Positions 54,315 to 63,215 of a DNA stretch of 64,000 bases are shown here, piece by piece. Every line of letters begins with the position of its first letter. Within the stretch, counting starts at the first letter, position 1. A program made the position numbers and the translations under genes. The notes beneath the pieces were generated by a model. The model did no database searches. It saw nothing but the letters and a program-made list of their open reading frames with translations, and was not told the DNA's origin. The stretch is taken from positions 1 to 64,000 of the forward strand of contig CAKZSH010000132.1 in NCBI GenBank assembly GCA_937918905.1, given 5' to 3'. The DNA is from an uncultured Saprospiraceae bacterium (GTDB taxonomy: Bacteria > Bacteroidota > Bacteroidia > Chitinophagales > Saprospiraceae).

Positions 54315-54929
54315 ATGTTAGACAAAATTATGGAATCTATGGGCGGAGGTATTGCTGAGCAAATTGCTGGAAAAGCAGGAATCTCCGCTGACCAAGCAAA
54401 AGAAATGTTACCATTAGCTCAAGAAAGTTTACAAGAAGGTGTAATGGAACAAGTTACTGGTGGAAATGTAAGTGGATTGTTAGGAATGTTTCAAAGTGCT
54501 ACAGGTGGTGGCGGTGGATTGATGAGCAACGGTATCTTTGGAGGAATCAAAGCAATGTTTATGAAAAAAATTATGACGAATATGGGATTACCTGAATCAG
54601 TTGCTGGATTGGCTGCTGGAACTGGTTTGAGTAGCATGATTGGAGGTTTAGCTGGAAAAATGCAAGCTGATGGTGATACTGATGAAGTTGATGCTGGAAG
54701 TTTAATGAATGTTTTAGGCGTAGGTGGAGATGCTGGTGGAATGTTAGGAAAAGCTGCTGGAATGTTAGGTGGATTGACTGGAGGTGCTGGCGATGCTGCT
54801 GGTGGAATGATGGACAAAGCTGCTGATTTATTAGGAGGTGCAACTGGTGGTGCTGCTGATGCAGGAGAAGGTGCCATTGATAAAGCAAAAGATTTGCTTG
54901 GAGGTATCGGCGGAATGTTTGGAAAATAA
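54315..54929 (+). CDS. Gly/Ala/Met-rich DUF937-like protein
   Basis: The 204-residue protein begins MLDKIMESMGGGIAEQIAGKA, resembling YidB/DUF937-type proteins with a helical N-terminal half (GISADQAKEMLPLAQESLQ). The second half (about 105-204) is a low-complexity Gly/Ala/Met region with repeated GGMLGKAAGMLGG, AAGGMMDKAADLLGG, GAIDKAKDLLGG units of about 20 residues. There is no signal peptide, and the charge pattern (K and D in each repeat) suggests amphipathic helices. Function unknown. It is flanked on both sides by the AGGGAAAAAGGGAA repeat. Confidence 0.75.
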   Translation: MLDKIMESMGGGIAEQIAGKAGISADQAKEMLPLAQESLQEGVMEQVTGGNVSGLLGMFQSATGGGGGLMSNGIFGGIKAMFMKKIMTNMGLPESVAGLAAGTGLSSMIGGLAGKMQADGDTDEVDAGSLMNVLGVGGDAGGMLGKAAGMLGGLTGGAGDAAGGMMDKAADLLGGATGGAADAGEGAIDKAKDLLGGIGGMFGK

Positions 54930-54977
54930 TTTATTATGATTCAAATAGCACAGTAAATTTTTACTGATGCAATAGTT

Positions 54978-55012
54978 ATCCCGAATTTTCATCTTTGAAA
55001 GTTCGGGATTTC
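54978..55012 (+). terminator. Terminator after Gly-rich gene
   Basis: ATCCCGAATTTTC pairs with GAAAGTTCGGGAT, followed by a T-rich tail. The same ATCCCGAATT stem appears after fsa at 59224. Confidence 0.85.
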
Positions 55013-55034
55013 TGTTTTTGAAGATTATTGTTGA

Positions 55035-55224
55035 ATTAGGGAAAAAGGGAAGACGGATTTACGATTTGAGAAGTTTTGTCGAAATTCGGTGATTCTAACT
55101 TTCACGAGGGTGTTCAAAAAAATGTATCAATAGTATTTTGCTCTTTGACCGACGGAGGGGGTGTTTTTACCAATACTCGGTAAAACTTCTCAAATCGTAA
55201 ATCCATCTTCCCTTTTTCCCTACT
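55035..55224. repeat. Inverted repeat of 43-base arms
   Basis: The arms at 55035-55077 and 55182-55224 (ATTAGGGAAAAAGGGAAGAC onwards) pair with a few mismatches. The outer 30 bases are also similar to the direct copy at 53988. It sits between the Gly-rich gene and the convergent M42 gene. Confidence 0.88.
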
Positions 55225-55236
55225 TCAAAATCAGCT

Positions 55237-56247
55237 CTATTTTTTATGTTGAGCAATATATCGCATACACAAATCAATAGTAGCTTCGATCCCTTTTTTA
55301 TGTGCTCGTTCCACTCCATGCGAGGCAGAAACTCCAGGGCCAATTAAACCAACTCTAAAATCATTACCAGCTCGTAAAGCTGCGGAGCCATCAGAACCAT
55401 AAAATGGATAAACATCAACAGCATGAGGAATTTTATGCTTTCTAGCCAATTGAACTAACGATTTTCTTATCTCAAAATCATAGGGCCCTGTTGAGTCCTT
55501 TGCACAAATTGAACAAGCAGTTTCTTTACCTTCACACCCCTGCCCCACTACTCCCATATCAATTACTAACAATTCTTTTACATTTTCGGAATAACCAACT
55601 GTACCACCATGTCCAACTTCTTCATAATTGGAAAAAAACAACTCAACTGGAGCAGTTTTCTTTTTATCTTTCATTTGTTTGGCAATTTCAAAAAGGACAA
55701 AACAGCCAGCCTTGTTGTCCATATATCTTGACTTGATAAAACCACTTTTAGTCTCTTCATAATTGGTTTCAAAGCAAATAAAATCTCCAACTTGAATTCC
55801 TAATTGCTCGGTATCTTCTTTGGATTCAACTATTTCATCCAATCGGATATGCATATTATAAAGGCTCCGTTGTTTGGAATTTAAATCTTTATTGACATGA
55901 GAAGCAGGATTATCCAGTAATAATGTTCCTGTGTAGGTTTTACCTTCCATTGTTTTAATTCGACAATAAGCACCTTCGTAACCATTCAATTGAATGCCAC
56001 CTACTTTTGAAAAACGTAAATTTCCATCTGGCAAAATATTAGAAACCACTCCTCCAAGCGTATCTACATGAGCCGCTATGGCAAGTGTTGGATTTTTTCC
56101 TAAAGCACATTTTACAGCACCTTTATTTGTTCGTTCAGGATTCCATCCATAGCTTTTCAATAAATCAAAAATATATTGACTCGCTTCTTCAGTATATCCA
56201 GATGGTGAATCAATTGCTACTAATTTTTGTAAAGTTGAGTAATTCAT
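55237..56247 (-). CDS. M42-family aminopeptidase
   Basis: The 336-residue protein is an M42 metallo-aminopeptidase (glutamyl/deblocking type). Metal ligands are visible in IAAHVDTLGG (His, Asp), YMDNKAGCF (Asp), SNYEEVGHGG (Glu-Glu) and the C-terminal SASHGVERAH (His). It usually forms a dodecameric tetrahedral particle that degrades short peptides in the cytosol. The start is the first ATG; the neighbour on the plus side is a divergent GT39-like gene with an inverted repeat between. Confidence 0.93.
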   Translation of the reverse strand: MNYSTLQKLVAIDSPSGYTEEASQYIFDLLKSYGWNPERTNKGAVKCALGKNPTLAIAAHVDTLGGVVSNILPDGNLRFSKVGGIQLNGYEGAYCRIKTMEGKTYTGTLLLDNPASHVNKDLNSKQRSLYNMHIRLDEIVESKEDTEQLGIQVGDFICFETNYEETKSGFIKSRYMDNKAGCFVLFEIAKQMKDKKKTAPVELFFSNYEEVGHGGTVGYSENVKELLVIDMGVVGQGCEGKETACSICAKDSTGPYDFEIRKSLVQLARKHKIPHAVDVYPFYGSDGSAALRAGNDFRVGLIGPGVSASHGVERAHKKGIEATIDLCMRYIAQHKK

Positions 56248-56277
56248 TTCTAAGTTTTTTGATTAAGGCGTTTTTTT

Positions 56278-56370
56278 GATTAAGATTATGGATGCAAGAT
56301 TATGGATTTCGAATATTTTAGAAACTCAAAACTTTTCGAAATCTTAAATCTTGAATCTTGAATCTTAATT
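56278..56370. repeat. Inverted repeat of GATTATGGAT words
   Basis: GATTAAGATTATGGATGCAA (56278-56313) pairs with TTCGAAATCTTAAATCTTGA onwards (56335-56370). The right arm has CTTGAAT repeated. Same word group as 43465 and 11904. Confidence 0.85.
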
Positions 56371-56441
56371 ATCATTTTTATCGCAATTTATAAAATAATT
56401 TAAATCTCATTGAGTAGCTTCGCATTTCATTAACAACAACT

Positions 56442-57986
56442 ATGATTTTATCAAAAAAATATAAATTATTTCTTTTTGTTGCAGCATTTATTTTTGTGAT
56501 AAATCTGCTCATTATGAATGAGTACTCCACCATTTTCGATGGAGCGGAATCCAATTTTTTATTGGATGTACAAGCTTTGTTGGGAAAAGGAACTACTACC
56601 TCCAATGCAAAAGCTATGTTACCTATTTGGTTTGATTCTTTGATGTATAACTCATTGGGATTCAATGAGTTCGGCTTACGACTACCAAATGTAATTATAC
56701 TTATTTTAACCTTTCTTAGTTTCTTTTTTTTGGGGAAAAAAATATTTGGTGCGAAGACAACTGCTGTTGCTTTATTAGTGATGGGGAGTTCTTTTATACC
56801 TGTTAATTTTGCAAAATTGGCAACTGGAGATACTTGGTTATTTGGAGCACAGTTGATGAGTTTTATATTTATGATTTTATTTTTAAAACAACCAATTGGC
56901 AAATGGAAATGGGGAGTTTGGATATTTGTTTTATTAGGAGCAATGATTCATCCGTTGAGCATGTTAGTTTGGAGTTTGGGATTGTGGGGTTATTTGCTTT
57001 TCGTCCATCCCAAAGGAAATAACTTAAAAGGACTAGTATTGTTTCCATTACTTGCTGTCATTTATTTACCACTTTATTTTTTCGGATATATAAGTTTTGA
57101 AATGCCTCATTTTTTCATGGGAATTGGTTCAGGTCATTTCAAATATTATTTTGTATTTACATTGTTAGGAATCTTGCCTTGGTTTGGTTTTTTCCCTGCA
57201 TCGATATGGGATATGATTCAAAAATTAAGAAAAAAAGAAGAATTGGCAATCATTAATTTAGGTTGGATTTTGTTTTCAATATTAAGTCAAGGAATGATTA
57301 TTATCGCTGCACTATCTTTTATTATAGCAAAAAATCTTTTGGCTTTTTTCCAAAAAAACTACCCCTATCGAAGATGGGTCAAAGGATTTACTTTAGTCAA
57401 TATGATTTTTACATTTATGATTCTGTTTGGAGCATTGCTAGGTGGCTTCTTTGAATTTAAAGGAGTTGGGTATCGGTCTGTATTTGGAATAAGCACTTTG
57501 TATTGGATGGCAAGTATGGCTGCAGTTTTAGGTTTATTTATGATGAGTAATAGTCTAGTGACTGGAGGAATGGCAGTAGGTGGATTGATGGCAACTTGGC
57601 TATTTTGGTTACAAGTGAATCCATTATTTGATAGTCAGCGAGATTTTCCAAAACAAATGTACCAAACATTAAGAAAAGAGGGTGTTGGCAAAAACGCTTC
57701 TTTAACTAATCTTACCGAAGTTTATCATCTCAATACTGATTCTATTTTTTATCAAAAAAATACACAAGTCTATTTTCAAGATTTGAATTTAAAACCCATT
57801 GCGATTGATTCTATCAATTTAGTAAAGATTGGTTCCAAGGACCAAAATGCATTTGCAGTAATTCCTTCTCAGTTTTTGGAACAACTACCTACCAATCATA
57901 TTTTTAAGGATAATAAAAAACTACCAGTCAACGGAGGGAAAGGATTTCTTCAACCTACTGAAGAATACCAGATTGTTGAGTTTTAA
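56442..57986 (+). CDS. GT39-like membrane glycosyltransferase
   Basis: The 514-residue protein has about ten hydrophobic helices. The first loop carries STIFDGAESNFLLDVQALL, with Asp and Glu in the place of the catalytic DE pair of PMT/ArnT-type enzymes, and NEFGLRLPNVIILILTFLS matches the family motif after it (compare EFAARFPNAI in the gene at 23854). It would use polyprenyl-phosphate sugars in the inner membrane. The second half is more divergent, so I give the family, not the substrate. It ends ahead of a hairpin terminator. Confidence 0.82.
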   Translation: MILSKKYKLFLFVAAFIFVINLLIMNEYSTIFDGAESNFLLDVQALLGKGTTTSNAKAMLPIWFDSLMYNSLGFNEFGLRLPNVIILILTFLSFFFLGKKIFGAKTTAVALLVMGSSFIPVNFAKLATGDTWLFGAQLMSFIFMILFLKQPIGKWKWGVWIFVLLGAMIHPLSMLVWSLGLWGYLLFVHPKGNNLKGLVLFPLLAVIYLPLYFFGYISFEMPHFFMGIGSGHFKYYFVFTLLGILPWFGFFPASIWDMIQKLRKKEELAIINLGWILFSILSQGMIIIAALSFIIAKNLLAFFQKNYPYRRWVKGFTLVNMIFTFMILFGALLGGFFEFKGVGYRSVFGISTLYWMASMAAVLGLFMMSNSLVTGGMAVGGLMATWLFWLQVNPLFDSQRDFPKQMYQTLRKEGVGKNASLTNLTEVYHLNTDSIFYQKNTQVYFQDLNLKPIAIDSINLVKIGSKDQNAFAVIPSQFLEQLPTNHIFKDNKKLPVNGGKGFLQPTEEYQIVEF

Positions 57987-58040
57987 GAAGGAAAGGAATT
58001 TGGAAGTGAAAAACTCCAATTATTAAATCCTTTCCTTCTT
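57986..58040. terminator. Bidirectional hairpin AAGAAGGAAAGGAATTT / AAATCCTTTCCTTCTT
   Basis: The stem of about 16 bp lies between the stop of the GT39-like gene and the convergent small gene. Confidence 0.8.
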
Positions 58041-58048
58041 CAACCGTT

Positions 58049-58180
58049 TTATCTGTTTATAAACCACAGATATAAAAGTACCGTAAGAATCAATGTTGCA
58101 ACTACAACTACAGTAATAAACTTTTTCTCCTCTTTCTTCTTTCTGATTTCAATTCTTCTTTGTTTTTTTGATTTTGCCAT
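58049..58180 (-). CDS. 43-residue basic single-pass membrane protein
   Basis: I start at ATG 58180 (MAKSKKQRRIEIRKKKEEKK), giving 43 residues: a very basic 20-residue head followed by one helix (FITVVVVATLILTVLLYLWF). The track start at 58270 adds an unlikely leader. Small basic N-in membrane proteins of this kind are widespread in Bacteroidota, but I do not know a name. It lies immediately upstream, on the opposite strand, of the SRP RNA. Confidence 0.75.
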   Translation of the reverse strand: MAKSKKQRRIEIRKKKEEKKFITVVVVATLILTVLLYLWFINR

Positions 58181-58322
58181 TTTGTATCTTTTTGCTTTTG
58201 AAATAAACTCGCTACTAAAATAATGAAAATATTTTCTTTCGAAAAATAAAAGGATGTCTTTCCCTCTCAATACCGAACTATCTGTTCCATTCTATTTTTT
58301 TTTATAAAAAACCTTCAAAAAG

Positions 58323-58354
58323 TTGGTACATATCAATCAATAAATTTACATTTG
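58323..58354 (+). promoter_or_regulatory. Promoter of the SRP RNA (TTG-N21-TACATTTG)
   Basis: TTG at 58323-58325 and TACATTTG at 58347-58354 give the Bacteroidota -33/-7 pair with a 21-base spacer. The RNA starts about 5 bases later. Confidence 0.8.
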
Positions 58355-58358
58355 CGGC

Positions 58359-58454
58359 TGGTGAGAGCCATTCGACCAGCTCCTGTCGAACTCCCCCAGG
58401 GTGGAAACGCAGCAAGGGTAGATGGTTGAGCGGTGCGGAGTGGTTTCTCACCTC
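58359..58454 (+). ncRNA. ffs: Small signal recognition particle RNA (4.5S)
   Basis: The core CCCCAGGGTGGAAACGCAG then CAAGGGTAGA is the conserved apical SRP RNA hairpin, where Ffh binds the asymmetric loop. The 5' end GGTGAGAG pairs with TCTCACC at 58446-58452, closing the rod, and a T8 run follows as terminator. The length of about 96 nt fits a bacterial 4.5S RNA. Its own promoter precedes it and fsa follows. Confidence 0.93.
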
Positions 58455-58530
58455 TTTTTTTTAATCTTCACATACTTATTTATACAGTTCTACTTTCATT
58501 CACATTTCTTAATTTTTAAAATTTATTTGT

Positions 58531-59193
58531 ATGAAATTTTTTGTTGATACAGCCAACTTAGACGAGATCAAAGAAGCATTTGATTTAGGTATACTTGATG
58601 GTGTAACTACTAATCCTTCATTGATGGCAAAGGAAGGAATCGTTGGAACTGATAATGTAATGAAGCATTACAAAGCAATTTGTGATATTGTGGATGGCGA
58701 TGTAAGTGCTGAAGTAATTTCTACTGATTTTGAAGGAATTATTGCTGAGGGTCAAAACTTAGCTCAAATAGCTCCAAATATTGTTGTAAAAGTTCCAATG
58801 ATTAAAGACGGTATCAAGGCAATCAGTTGGTTTACTGCAAACGGAATTAAAACTAATTGTACTTTGGTTTTCTCTGCTGGACAAGCAATTCTTGCAGCTA
58901 AAGCTGGAGCAACATACCTTTCACCTTTCATCGGAAGGATAGATGATATTTCATGGGATGGGATTGAATTGATTCATCAAATTGCTGAAATTTATGCCAT
59001 TCAAGGTTTCGATACTGAAATTTTAGCAGCATCAATAAGAAGTCCAAAACACATTGTAGATGCAGCAGAGTCCGGTGCAGATATTGTGACTTGTCCATTA
59101 AAAGCAATTTTAGGATTACTAAAACATCCTTTGACTGATATTGGATTAGCGAAGTTTTTAGCAGATCATAAAAAAGCAAATGAGAATGCTTAA
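58531..59193 (+). CDS. fsa: Fructose-6-phosphate aldolase (TalC/FSA family)
   Basis: The 220-residue protein belongs to the small transaldolase/FSA family: MKFFVDTANLDEIKEAFDLGILDGVTTNPSLMAKEG at the start, the Schiff-base Lys in NIVVKVPM, and TNCTLVFSAGQAILAAKAGATYLSPFIGRIDD. It interconverts fructose-6-phosphate with dihydroxyacetone and glyceraldehyde-3-phosphate, or acts as transaldolase; the sequence alone does not decide, and many 'FSA-like' proteins are transaldolases. It is cytosolic. It follows the SRP RNA and ends with a good terminator. Confidence 0.95.
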   Translation: MKFFVDTANLDEIKEAFDLGILDGVTTNPSLMAKEGIVGTDNVMKHYKAICDIVDGDVSAEVISTDFEGIIAEGQNLAQIAPNIVVKVPMIKDGIKAISWFTANGIKTNCTLVFSAGQAILAAKAGATYLSPFIGRIDDISWDGIELIHQIAEIYAIQGFDTEILAASIRSPKHIVDAAESGADIVTCPLKAILGLLKHPLTDIGLAKFLADHKKANENA

Positions 59194-59221
59194 TGTTTGC
59201 TTTTAAAAATATAAACATAAG

Positions 59222-59262
59222 ACATCCCGAATTCTCTGATTGAGAATTCGGGATTGTTTTTT
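59222..59262 (+). terminator. Intrinsic terminator after fsa
   Basis: ATCCCGAATTCTC / GAGAATTCGGGAT form a perfect 13-bp stem with a 5-base loop and a T6 tail. Confidence 0.93.
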
Positions 59263-59289
59263 GAATGGTAGTGCGGTCGGTAGTTAGTG

Positions 59290-59492
59290 AGCGTCTTTTA
59301 ATAAAATGTGTCTATGATATTTTGATACTTAGCCGTCGGATGTAAATCCAACTCTCTCAGTCGAAATACATGTATTTCTAAAAATGGATAAAAAAGTATT
59401 TATTTTCAAAATATTTTCGACTGAGAGAGTCGGATTTACATCCGACGGATAAGTGTCAAAATATCACGGACACATTTTATTAAAGACTCCCC
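59290..59492. repeat. Family A palindromic element, copy A5 (full length)
   Basis: The stem runs about 75 bp: GTCTTTTAATAAAATGTGTC, GATATTTTGATACTTAGCC and GTCGGATGTAAATCC on the left, mirrored on the right through GAGAGAGTCGGATTTACATC and CCGACGGATAAGTGTC to GACACATTTTATTAAAGACT. A 50-base AT-rich loop sits at the top. It ends in CTCCCC, like the C-rich ends of A1 and A4. This is the most complete copy. Confidence 0.93.
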
Positions 59493-59523
59493 ATTGAGAA
59501 AATTATTCATTTTTAATTATTCA

Positions 59524-59943
59524 TTAAACAGCGAAGATCTGATCAAAATCCGCAAATGATTTAAACTCAATTGCATTCCCACTTGGATCCATAAAAAACA
59601 TGGTCGCCTGTTCTCCTACTTCTCCTTCGAAACGCACATATGGTTCAATGATAAATTCAATGCCATGTGCTTTTAATTTTTCTGCAAGCGTATCAAATTC
59701 ATTACGCTCCAAGATGGCTCCAAAATGTTTGATTGGAACTTGTTTTCCATCCACAGGATTGGCAGCAGGTTCGACAATGGGTTCATCTGTTAAATGTGCG
59801 GACATCTGATTTCCCCAAAAATTAAAATCTATCCATCGTTCAGAGGTTCGACCTACTTCACAGCCAAGAAGGCCTTCGTAGAAGTCACGAGTTTTTTGTA
59901 AATCTGTTACTGGAAAAGCTAAATGAAATGGTTGTGCAGCCAT
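59524..59943 (-). CDS. VOC-family (glyoxalase-like) protein
   Basis: The 139-residue protein has two betaalphabeta modules of the vicinal-oxygen-chelate family: PFHLAFPVTDLQKTRDFYEGLLGCEVG and VPIKHFGAILERNEFDTLAEKLKAHGIEFI, with FFMDPSGNAIEFKSF as the closing motif. The His, Glu and Gln positions are compatible with a metal site, but substrate (dioxygenase-like or resistance-like) cannot be told. It is cytosolic, monocistronic, and lies next to the family A element. Confidence 0.9.
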   Translation of the reverse strand: MAAQPFHLAFPVTDLQKTRDFYEGLLGCEVGRTSERWIDFNFWGNQMSAHLTDEPIVEPAANPVDGKQVPIKHFGAILERNEFDTLAEKLKAHGIEFIIEPYVRFEGEVGEQATMFFMDPSGNAIEFKSFADFDQIFAV

Positions 59944-59990
59944 TGGTTAGAATTTTTATTAGTTAAAAATATTTTGAATTTAGTCACGGT

Positions 59991-62543
59991 CTACTGGTTC
60001 AAGAACACCGCATTAGAAAAAACAAATTTCCCCTGATACCAAAATGCCCTAAACAAAGGATTATCCACCATATAAGTGATATTCCCACGACCCATATCTT
60101 GCACCGCAAAGACAGTTGTATTTTTCTGTTTTTCTTTTGCCTTCGCACCCACAAATCCTAAAATCAAAGGATCATTAGAAATATAACCTACATTCGAAGT
60201 GTTTTTTAAATGCTGAAAATGACGACCACCAGTTTTTAAAGAAAAATAATAATTAGGCATTCCAAAACCAAGTGGATGTGTATTGTCCCAGTTTAATTTA
60301 AAAATGGCACCAGGTGAATTATTACTCAAAGAATTTCGAAGACTATGCGAATGTGGTTCTAATCGACTCTCCAAAGTGATTTTTTCATTTTGTCGGCTAG
60401 CTGCATTTTTATCAGAATCTTTTGCATATTTTTCAAGATTAAAACCTTCCTTTCCTTCAAAATTAGAAAGCGCACTTCCAATCGCAATTACTCGACCACC
60501 TTTACGCATCCAAGTTTTTAATTTGCCCAAAACATCATCACTTAATCGATACCAACCTTCAGGTAAAATAATCAAAGAATAATGATCCATTTCTAAGTAA
60601 GGAAAATTTTCAACAGGGACAGTCGTGATTGGATATTCCAAATCCGTTTCAAAGTAGTGCCAAATTTGACCAAAAGAATAAGGCGAAGTTTTATCACCAG
60701 CAAGAACGGCGACTTTAGGTTTTTTTAATAAAATCAAACTCTCCGAACCCAAGTCCGCACCAGCATCTGAAAAACCAGTTGAGACCATCGTGAAGTTTTT
60801 ATAGTTCAATTGATCCGCCGTATTTAAAATGGTATTGTGAAATTCACCACCTAGTTTTCGGTTGTCGCCTCGTGTAATAATAATGGTTCCCGCAGGATGT
60901 TTTTTCCCTTCGATGGTGAACTCAGATTTAGCAGCACGAGCCGTTACATTTTGATCCATCAATTTCCCTAAAAATTTTGCATCCTCTAATGATTCCCAGT
61001 TGACCAAAAATGCAAAAGCATTGTTTATTTTTTCTACGTCTGCTGACTTAGCGTGATATTTTAAATCGACAGGTATTTTCGTTTCTGTAGCATAGCACTC
61101 AACGCCATAAGCATGAGGCAAAGACCAAGCTGTAATGTCATAAGTCAACGAATCCACCAAATGCGAATGAGGCTCAAACAATACTTGTACAAGAACTGAT
61201 TTTGGCTGATAAGCATTGATAATAATATCGTCATTATCGGCTTTAAATGAAGTCGTTTTTCCAGTCGAATATTCATAACCTCGGTAGGAAGAAGTTGCAT
61301 TCGTTAAACCATATTGGATTTTATTTTTATCCAATAAATCCATCAATGCTTCTTTCTTCGCTTTGGGGTTGGTATGTTTTATAACAAAGCTCTTGTATTT
61401 TCCAATTGGGTTCGCAGCATGAGTTCTGAAATAACTTTCAAAATTTTCTAACAATGTTTTCCCATTATTAGAAGTAGATTCAATAGTAGAAAGTGATGTG
61501 GTTAAATGATGCGCCACACGATCTTTTAAAGAAACCGTTTCGCCATTATTCATATCTGCTTCTCGACTCGCAGAACCACTTCCACCTTGTTCGTAAGTCA
61601 TCCCAATTGCCCCATTGAACATCGGGTAAGTATCTCCATAACTTGGATAAAATAAATCGAAAATTTCTTTGGTATAATATAACCAACCTTGCTGGTCAAA
61701 ATACTTTGCATGATTTTTTCCAATCACTTCTTGAAAGTCATATTGCCACTTGGTGAGGTACTGATGATAAGGTTGTGCTGCTGGCGCAAAATAGTAAGGA
61801 TCATCTTTATACATTTCATGAAGGTCGGCATGTACTTGTGGTAACCACTCATTATAAACGGCCATTCGTTGTTGCGATTCAATCTGTGTTTGCCATGCCC
61901 AATCTCGATTTAAGTCAAACATATAATGATTCATTCGACCACCTGGATGAGGCTCATTGTGTTCCCATGAATCCATGTTCGTCGTAATTTTTTTATTACT
62001 CACTCGACGTACCCAATGCGTGTATCGAGAGTACCCATCAGGGTTAACACTTGGATCCATGACAATCAAAGTATTTTTTAACCAAGCCTGTGCTTGTAAA
62101 TTTTTTCCACCTACTAAACTATGTAAAACGGGCATTGAACTTTCCGAACCTGCAGCTTCATTTCCATGCACACTATAACTTAGCCAAACGATTGGAATAT
62201 TATTTTTAGGTGTCCCTTCTTTGACTCCTGCACGTATCAAATTATCGTTTTGGATTTCTTTCAGCTTCGCTAAATTTTCCTTGGACGAAATAAAGGCGAG
62301 TATCATTGGACGGTCTTCATAAGTGCGTCCGTAGGGTTGTAAAATAACTTGGTCGCTATTCTCAGCTACATACTCAAAGTAATCCACCAACAAATGATGA
62401 GGTGTAAATTTTTCTCCAATTTTATGGGGAAGAAATTCATCAGGAGATTGAATGGATTGAGCAAAAATATTTTGAAAAAATAAAGAACCTACCAATAAAA
62501 GGAAAAGGGATTTTGAAAAAATTAATCTTGATAAATCATTCAT
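59991..62543 (-). CDS. M14-family zinc carboxypeptidase, exported
   Basis: I use the ATG at 62543 (MNDLSRLIFSKSLFLLLVGSLFF), which gives a signal peptide and 850 residues; the track start adds 33 residues before it. The M14 catalytic domain (about 60-370) has HxxE in VHGNEAAGSESS and the third zinc His in PQVHADLHEMY. The C-terminal half has a glutamine-amidotransferase-like region (KVAVLAGDKTSPYSFGQIWHYFE, LIILPEGWYRL), as commonly seen in this Bacteroidota M14 subgroup. It is probably periplasmic or surface. Peptide preference is unknown. Confidence 0.9.
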   Translation of the reverse strand: MNDLSRLIFSKSLFLLLVGSLFFQNIFAQSIQSPDEFLPHKIGEKFTPHHLLVDYFEYVAENSDQVILQPYGRTYEDRPMILAFISSKENLAKLKEIQNDNLIRAGVKEGTPKNNIPIVWLSYSVHGNEAAGSESSMPVLHSLVGGKNLQAQAWLKNTLIVMDPSVNPDGYSRYTHWVRRVSNKKITTNMDSWEHNEPHPGGRMNHYMFDLNRDWAWQTQIESQQRMAVYNEWLPQVHADLHEMYKDDPYYFAPAAQPYHQYLTKWQYDFQEVIGKNHAKYFDQQGWLYYTKEIFDLFYPSYGDTYPMFNGAIGMTYEQGGSGSASREADMNNGETVSLKDRVAHHLTTSLSTIESTSNNGKTLLENFESYFRTHAANPIGKYKSFVIKHTNPKAKKEALMDLLDKNKIQYGLTNATSSYRGYEYSTGKTTSFKADNDDIIINAYQPKSVLVQVLFEPHSHLVDSLTYDITAWSLPHAYGVECYATETKIPVDLKYHAKSADVEKINNAFAFLVNWESLEDAKFLGKLMDQNVTARAAKSEFTIEGKKHPAGTIIITRGDNRKLGGEFHNTILNTADQLNYKNFTMVSTGFSDAGADLGSESLILLKKPKVAVLAGDKTSPYSFGQIWHYFETDLEYPITTVPVENFPYLEMDHYSLIILPEGWYRLSDDVLGKLKTWMRKGGRVIAIGSALSNFEGKEGFNLEKYAKDSDKNAASRQNEKITLESRLEPHSHSLRNSLSNNSPGAIFKLNWDNTHPLGFGMPNYYFSLKTGGRHFQHLKNTSNVGYISNDPLILGFVGAKAKEKQKNTTVFAVQDMGRGNITYMVDNPLFRAFWYQGKFVFSNAVFLNQ

Positions 62544-63215
62544 ACGTGTAAGTAGTTTTTTTGAATAAGAAAGGTAACTATTTAATGGAAAATCAAATAC
62601 CTTATGAATGACTTTTTTATCAAGAAGTTCAAAAATGAACAAGGAAAGACTAATTCGTTTATAATTCTGGGACGCAAATTATTGAATTAATTTAGTATTC
62701 CTTGCACATTAGTCATGAGTTTTTTTTAGGGGTAAAAAATGGGGTGTTATTGTAAAGTATTGATAATCAATGTGTTAATAGAGGTTTGTTAGGTGTTTTC
62801 TATATGGAGAAATGTGCCGTCCCTCTGGGACTTAACAATGCTATTACATGATTTTTTTTACCAATATTTCGTCCCTCTAGGACTTTTGATTTATTATTAT
62901 TCCCAGAGGGACAAAATATTGGTAGAAAAAATTAACCTCATTTTTTCAAAAAATCCCAGCGGGACGGCATTTTTCCGTATAAGCAATATTTGGAAGTTTA
63001 CCCTTCCGAAATCTTCAAGTATTTTTTTTGAGGAGCACAGGAAGAGAGAAAGAGCAATACGGTTAGGGTGAAAAAATAGATTTTTTCTTTGTTTTATTTT
63101 TTTGTTAATAAATGTATTGCAAACTTACAGTGGCTTTGAAAAAAGTAAATGTAATGAGTCGTTAATGATTGTCAATGAGATGTTAATATGTTTTTTATTA
63201 TAAAAGCAAACAAAA
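62544..63215. other. 672-base gap with a nested GGGAC repeat cluster
   Basis: Apart from the repeat at 62801-62984 no gene or hairpin is evident. The track ORF 62793-63071 runs through the repeats and is not credible. Confidence 0.6.
62801..62984. repeat. Nested palindromes of GTCCCTCTGGGAC words
   Basis: The outer arms (TATATGGAGAAATGTGCCGT and its complement near 62955-62982, with GCCGTCCC/GGGACGGC) enclose an inner pair (ACCAATATTTCGTCCCTCT with AGAGGGACAAAATATTGGT). Four variants of the short word CCCTCTGGGAC/CCCAGAGGGAC/CCCAGCGGGAC occur, so it is a REP-like cluster. Confidence 0.88.

Noticed and set aside
54491-54888. Pro/Ala-rich and His/Gln-rich minus-strand ORFs
   Set aside because: They are shadows of the low-complexity Gly-rich gene; the composition is the antisense of GGA/GCT codons.
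62793-63071. 92-aa plus-strand ORF
   Set aside because: It is composed of the GGGAC palindrome cluster and AT-rich DNA; the peptide has no coherent composition.
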